Shown here one piece after another: positions 42,435 to 45,416 of a stretch of DNA of 45,416 nt (positions are counted from its first letter, which is position 1; the number at the start of each line of letters is the position of its first letter). Source of the stretch: an uncultured Lachnospiraceae bacterium (GTDB lineage Bacteria > Bacillota > Clostridia > Lachnospirales > Lachnospiraceae). The stretch lies in assembly GCA_902802515.1 (NCBI GenBank), contig CADCMM010000028.1, positions 1 to 45,416 of the forward strand, read 5' to 3'. The notes under the pieces were generated by a model, which was given only the letters and a program-made list of their open reading frames with translations, was not told the origin of the DNA and made no database searches. A program made the translations under genes and the position numbers.

Positions 42435-43760
42435 ATGCAACGTTTTTATCGTCCATTATTTACCATGTGCATCGCAATGCTATGCATTTTTTTTGTTCCG
42501 TCCAAGGTACAGGCTGCCAATTATACGCCGGCACAGGTGACCGGGCTGAAGGCCACCGCAGGCGAATCCCAGGTTTCCCTGAAGTGGAAGAAAGTTGCTA
42601 AGGCAACCGGTTACTATATCTATTGTCTGGACGCCAAAACAAAACAGTTTGTTAAAATAGGCCAGACAGACAACACTACTTATACCGTGAAAAAACTGAA
42701 GAACAAGACGAGCTTCACCTTTAAGGTTTGCGCTTACCGTACCAGAAAATCTCAAACCTATATTGGATCATTTTCCAAAAACGTAACTGCTGTACCTATG
42801 GTAAAAAAGCCTGCACGGCCTAAGCCATATCTTTCTTCCTGCACCAGCCAGAGTGCAACTCTGACATGGAAGACGATCGATGGTGCCACCGGTTATCAGA
42901 TTCTTCAAAAAAGCAGCACTACCGGAAAATTTATCGCCATCGGGAAAATCAAGGGAACCAGCGTAACGATCTCCAACCTGGAAAGCGATGTGACTCACGT
43001 CTTCAAAGTACGGGCGTATCGGAAGGTAAAGGGTGTTACACGTTACAGCAAATATTCTTCCGGGGTAAAAGCCACCCCGATGAGCGTTGCAAAGGAAGTA
43101 AAATCGATTCAGACCATGTATTACAAAGCCACGATAAATGAAACTGTGAACGCTCCGATAATTGTGAAGAATAAGACAACTTCCCAGACAGTGCAGCTCA
43201 AAGCCGGAACTACTGTGACTGTCACCAGCCGTTCACTGACGGACTGTATTGTTCAGATCAGTGGAAAAAAGGCTCTGGTTAACGCAAGCAATCTGACTTA
43301 TGTCAGCTGTGTTTATAACAGCAGGATGGACTACTCTGATGCAGCGAAGGAAAATTTCGTAAACTCTAAAGGGTACACAAGCCCCACCAATTACCTGATT
43401 TGGGTAAGTCTTTACCGCCAAAAAGTATATCTGTTCCGGGGAAGCAGAAAAAACTGGAAGCTTTTCCAGACGTATCCCTGTTCTACAGGTAAAGCGAAAG
43501 ACGCCACACCAGCCGGACAGTTTTATCTTTACGCGAAGTCGCCAAAATTCGTGTTTGATGAGTATTCTTATGCCGATTACGCTTGCTATTTTAATGGCAG
43601 CGCGCTTCACTCCTGGCTGAAATATACCGCTAATGGCCAGTCGGTACCGGACGGCACGCTTGGCCACCCGGCCTCTCACGGCTGCGTCCGCCTGAAGACA
43701 GAAGACATTTTCTTTATCTATGAGAATATACCGATGTACACAAGGATTGTAATGTTCTAG
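42435..43760 (+). CDS. Secreted L,D-transpeptidase with two fibronectin III domains
   Basis: 441 residues with a signal peptide (ending VQAA near residue 28). Two fibronectin type III domains follow (about 35-122 and 125-215), then an SH3-like linker domain (about 230-290) and a YkuD catalytic domain (about 315-441). The active-site motif is HPASHGCVRL with Cys417, and GTLGHP precedes it. The enzyme makes 3-3 cross-links in peptidoglycan or anchors proteins to it. Start ATG with GGAGG at 7 bases. It is one of three plus-strand genes and has its own promoter and a double hairpin downstream. Confidence 0.92.
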   Translation: MQRFYRPLFTMCIAMLCIFFVPSKVQAANYTPAQVTGLKATAGESQVSLKWKKVAKATGYYIYCLDAKTKQFVKIGQTDNTTYTVKKLKNKTSFTFKVCAYRTRKSQTYIGSFSKNVTAVPMVKKPARPKPYLSSCTSQSATLTWKTIDGATGYQILQKSSTTGKFIAIGKIKGTSVTISNLESDVTHVFKVRAYRKVKGVTRYSKYSSGVKATPMSVAKEVKSIQTMYYKATINETVNAPIIVKNKTTSQTVQLKAGTTVTVTSRSLTDCIVQISGKKALVNASNLTYVSCVYNSRMDYSDAAKENFVNSKGYTSPTNYLIWVSLYRQKVYLFRGSRKNWKLFQTYPCSTGKAKDATPAGQFYLYAKSPKFVFDEYSYADYACYFNGSALHSWLKYTANGQSVPDGTLGHPASHGCVRLKTEDIFFIYENIPMYTRIVMF

Positions 43761-43795
43761 TATAGAGTCCAGTCATTTCGAAGCAGCTATACTAG
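43757..43795. repeat. 9-bp inverted repeat straddling the L,D-transpeptidase stop
   Basis: CTAGTATAG (43757-43765) and CTATACTAG (43787-43795) are perfectly complementary with a 21-nt loop; the first arm includes the TAG stop codon. It is followed within 7 bases by a larger terminator stem. Confidence 0.5.
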
Positions 43796-43801
43796 TTATT
43801 T

Positions 43802-43858
43802 AAAGCGAGGCTGCTGCACTAAATGATACTTTGTTTGGTGCAGCAGCCCCGCTTTACT
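43802..43858. terminator. Bidirectional terminator between the convergent transpeptidase and rhodanese genes
   Basis: AAAGCGAGGCTGCTGCAC (43802-43819) and GTGCAGCAGCCCCGCTTT (43838-43855) form a 17-bp stem with one mismatch, followed by TTTACTTTT in the plus direction. The two flanking genes converge here and the minus-strand stop codon overlaps it. Confidence 0.8.
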
Positions 43859-44270
43859 TTTCCGTCTCCCCCTGCCAGTCCAGAATGCCTCCAATTTCCG
43901 TGATGTTCGTATATTCCATACCACACAGTTTCTGCGCAGCTTCTTTGCTGCGTCTCCCGCTCCGGCAATACACATAAATAAGCTGTTCCTTATCCAAAAG
44001 CAGTTTATCTGCCTGCTGTTCCAGCTCTTCATTAGGAATACAGATTGCTCCGGGAATATGACCCTGTGCATATTCCTCTCTGGTACGCACATCCAAAAGA
44101 ATATATCCTACTTCATAACTCATATATTCCGCCGCCTGCTCCATCGTAATCTGCTCGTAAGGCAGCCCTCGGCTTGGCCGCAGTGATTTATACAAAATAA
44201 AAACGGAAAAAACACCCACCAACACAATACAGGTTCCTATAATATAAAACGCTTTTCTTGAATTCTCCAT
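43854..44270 (-). CDS. Membrane-anchored rhodanese-like protein
   Basis: 138 residues from an ATG with GGGAG at 7 bases. A membrane segment (about 8-27, AFYIIGTCIVLVGVFSVFIL) places a single rhodanese domain outside the membrane: ILLDVRTREEYAQGHIPGAICIPN and the active-site loop YVYCRSGRRS with the catalytic Cys. Extracytoplasmic rhodaneses may carry sulfur or take part in redox chemistry of thiols; the target here is unknown. The gene converges on the L,D-transpeptidase and diverges from the DtxR-type regulator. The in-frame upstream extension to 44345 covers the likely promoter. Confidence 0.85.
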   Translation of the reverse strand: MENSRKAFYIIGTCIVLVGVFSVFILYKSLRPSRGLPYEQITMEQAAEYMSYEVGYILLDVRTREEYAQGHIPGAICIPNEELEQQADKLLLDKEQLIYVYCRSGRRSKEAAQKLCGMEYTNITEIGGILDWQGETEK

Positions 44271-44397
44271 TCTCATGCTCCCAAATAACCGTACTATATT
44301 ACGATGTGATTTCAAATATTTGTCTATATTATCACACTTTTCCATATAAATCTATACCTCATTGTTTTTTCAGATACAAGCTGCCAAGCCCTGTTAC

Positions 44398-44424
44398 TAT
44401 TCACGGATTAGACGGCCGTGAATA
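44398..44424. promoter_or_regulatory. 9-bp inverted repeat in the divergent rhodanese/DtxR intergenic region
   Basis: TATTCACGG (44398-44406) and CCGTGAATA (44416-44424) are perfectly complementary with a 9-nt spacer. It lies about 90 bp before the regulator gene and could be an operator or a small RNA hairpin. Confidence 0.4.
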
Positions 44425-44453
44425 ATGGCTTTGGTTTACCATGTAAAATCGCC

Positions 44454-44482
44454 TTGCATTTTCTTAAATTAAATGGTAACAT
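44454..44482 (+). promoter_or_regulatory. Candidate promoter of the DtxR-type gene
   Basis: TTGCAT, 17 bases, TAACAT, about 30 bp before the start codon; both boxes are imperfect. Confidence 0.4.
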
Positions 44483-44512
44483 TTCATTATTATCAACAAA
44501 GGAGACTGCAAA

Positions 44513-44899
44513 ATGAGTTATGTAAAACACAAATCAGAAGAGTCCATGGAAGACTACCTGGAGACGATACTTATTTTGAGCAAACGCCTGCCTGTGGTAC
44601 GTTCTATCGATATAGCAAATGAATTGAATTACTCTAAGCCCAGTGTCAGCGTTGCTATGAAGAATTTGAAAGCCCGTGAATTTGTTACCGTCTCCGAGGA
44701 AGGGTATATCCGTCTGACAGATTCCGGAAAAAATCTTGCAGAGTCTGTGTACGAACGTCATTCCGTTTTATCTGACTGGCTGATCCGTCTGGGAGTAGAT
44801 CGTGAAATTGCCATTGCTGATGCCTGCAAAATGGAACATGACATCAGTCCGGAAAGTTTTGAAGCAATGAAAAAATGTATTGCGGAAATGCTCTCGTAA
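44513..44899 (+). CDS. DtxR/MntR-family metal-dependent regulator
   Basis: 128 residues. An N-terminal winged-helix domain (about 8-65: MEDYLETILILSKRLPVVRSIDIANELNYSKPSVSVAMKNLK) is followed by the helical dimerisation and metal-binding part (70-128, ERHSVLSDWLIRLGV...DACKMEHDISPES), as in MntR. The metal ligands Cys and Glu of CKMEHDISPE are in the expected place. It lacks the C-terminal SH3 domain of DtxR and IdeR. It probably represses metal transport genes when manganese or iron is plentiful; none are visible here. AAAGGAG lies 8 bases before the ATG. DUF1622 follows 31 bp downstream. Confidence 0.9.
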   Translation: MSYVKHKSEESMEDYLETILILSKRLPVVRSIDIANELNYSKPSVSVAMKNLKAREFVTVSEEGYIRLTDSGKNLAESVYERHSVLSDWLIRLGVDREIAIADACKMEHDISPESFEAMKKCIAEMLS

Positions 44900-44930
44900 T
44901 ATTCTGCCAAACAATGAAGGGGTCATGACT

Positions 44931-45260
44931 ATGCAGTTGTTAGAAACGATTCTGGATAATTTTGTCAGTGTGGCGATGCTGCTGTTTGAGTACATCGGCA
45001 TAGCTGTTATCACCTGCGCCGGCATACAAGGAATCATAAATTATATCCGACGCGCGCCGGATACACGCCTCCTCTTGGCCAAAGGCCTGGCTATGGGATT
45101 AGAGTTTAAACTGGGAAGTGAGATTCTGCGGACAGTGGTGGTCCGCAGTCTGGATGAGATTGCTATCGTAGCCAGCATAATAGCGCTTCGCGCACTACTG
45201 ACCTTTTTGATCCACTGGGAGATCAAAAATGAGGAAACAGAGGTGCAGGAGAAAAAGTGA
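44931..45260 (+). CDS. DUF1622 membrane protein
   Basis: 109 residues with three hydrophobic segments (about 10-30, 42-58 and 75-95) and the conserved KGLAMGLEFKLGSEILRTVV core of DUF1622, ending in a charged tail. Function unknown. The ATG at 44931 has AAGGGG at 8 bases; an ATG two codons upstream is too close to that site. Its position directly after a DtxR-type regulator suggests it is part of the same unit and possibly metal-responsive (inference). Confidence 0.8.
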   Translation: MQLLETILDNFVSVAMLLFEYIGIAVITCAGIQGIINYIRRAPDTRLLLAKGLAMGLEFKLGSEILRTVVVRSLDEIAIVASIIALRALLTFLIHWEIKNEETEVQEKK

Positions 45261-45274
45261 ACATATTAGCGGCC

Positions 45275-45416
45275 TTCTGGAACACCCACTACCTTACAGA
45301 GGATTGCAGCCAGTATACTTGTACAAAAAACACGTCTATCTCGTTCCCCTTGCTGCAAACCTATCTGCACGCCGCTCAAATGCGATAGAAGCATATGCAT
45401 TTTCGCGGCGGCAAGG
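45275..45416. repeat. Structured palindromic repeat, right copy (inverted, cut by the window end)
   Basis: This sequence matches the reverse complement of positions 125-265 with about 15 mismatches and one indel over 142 bases, roughly 89% by eye. It begins just after the DUF1622 stop and runs off the end of the window. The other arm of the element is not visible. The match includes the GGATTGCAGCC end and the CGGCGGCAAGG interior. Confidence 0.85.

Overview
The window looks like chromosomal DNA of a low-to-mid GC Firmicute of class Clostridia, most likely Lachnospiraceae. This rests on gene content and style, not on a search: a T-box leader before an archaeal-type aspartyl-tRNA synthetase linked to gatCAB, the LL-diaminopimelate aminotransferase DapL, glnA followed by an ANTAR regulator, a VTC/DUF4956/CotH trio, many secreted proteins with fibronectin type III or SH3 domains, and strong AGGAGG ribosome binding sites. 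I see no rRNA, tRNA, CRISPR array, transposase or prophage block. Almost every gene lies on the minus strand; only an L,D-transpeptidase and a DtxR-type regulator/DUF1622 pair at the right end are on the plus strand.

Read in the direction of minus-strand transcription (right to left): a GT2 glycosyltransferase, an ATP-grasp ligase and a PaaK-like adenylating enzyme (42.2-38.7 kb), which ends in a perfect 21-bp stem; an IPEGL-type P-type ATPase (38.5-35.7 kb); a housekeeping block pyrH-frr-uppS-cdsA-dxr-rseP (35.6-30.4 kb); a GH13 glucosidase, a zinc-finger anti-sigma-like membrane protein, polA, coaE, walJ and an ACT-domain protein (30.2-23.8 kb) next to its usual partner UPF0210; DUF3783-azlC-azlD (22.2-20.7 kb); a tightly packed VTC-DUF4956-CotH-TatD-DUF362 set (20.6-15.4 kb); a two-CBS protein with its own promoter; glnA-ANTAR-dapF-dapL-lysozyme (14.6-9.0 kb); then a promoter, a T-box and a hairpin-rich leader before aspS-(zinc-ribbon membrane protein)-gatC-gatA-gatB (9.0-2.6 kb), and finally a deacetylase-like lipoprotein and an SH3 protein with tandem peptide repeats.

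How the genes work together: the T-box/aspS/gatCAB group makes Asn-tRNA and/or Gln-tRNA by transamidation and can sense its own tRNA product. glnA supplies glutamine, the amide donor for GatCAB, and DapF/DapL make meso-diaminopimelate for lysine and peptidoglycan. uppS, cdsA and dxr feed undecaprenyl phosphate, phospholipid and isoprenoid synthesis. The GT2 trio, L,D-transpeptidase, SH3 and lysozyme proteins act at the cell envelope.

The intergenic spaces hold several families of palindromic elements: an approximately 180-bp structured repeat present as inverted copies at both window ends, an identical 40-bp hairpin present twice, two ATGATGTAAG-ended elements (one of which supplies the last codons and stop of rseP), a 173-bp imperfect hairpin, and a run of four tandem hairpins between the T-box terminator and aspS. 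The least described parts are the VTC-DUF4956-CotH-TatD-DUF362 operon, the GT2/ATP-grasp/PaaK operon, the aspS leader with its tandem hairpins, and the terminator placed at the very start of the glnA transcript. Functional statements are from sequence reading alone, without database searches.
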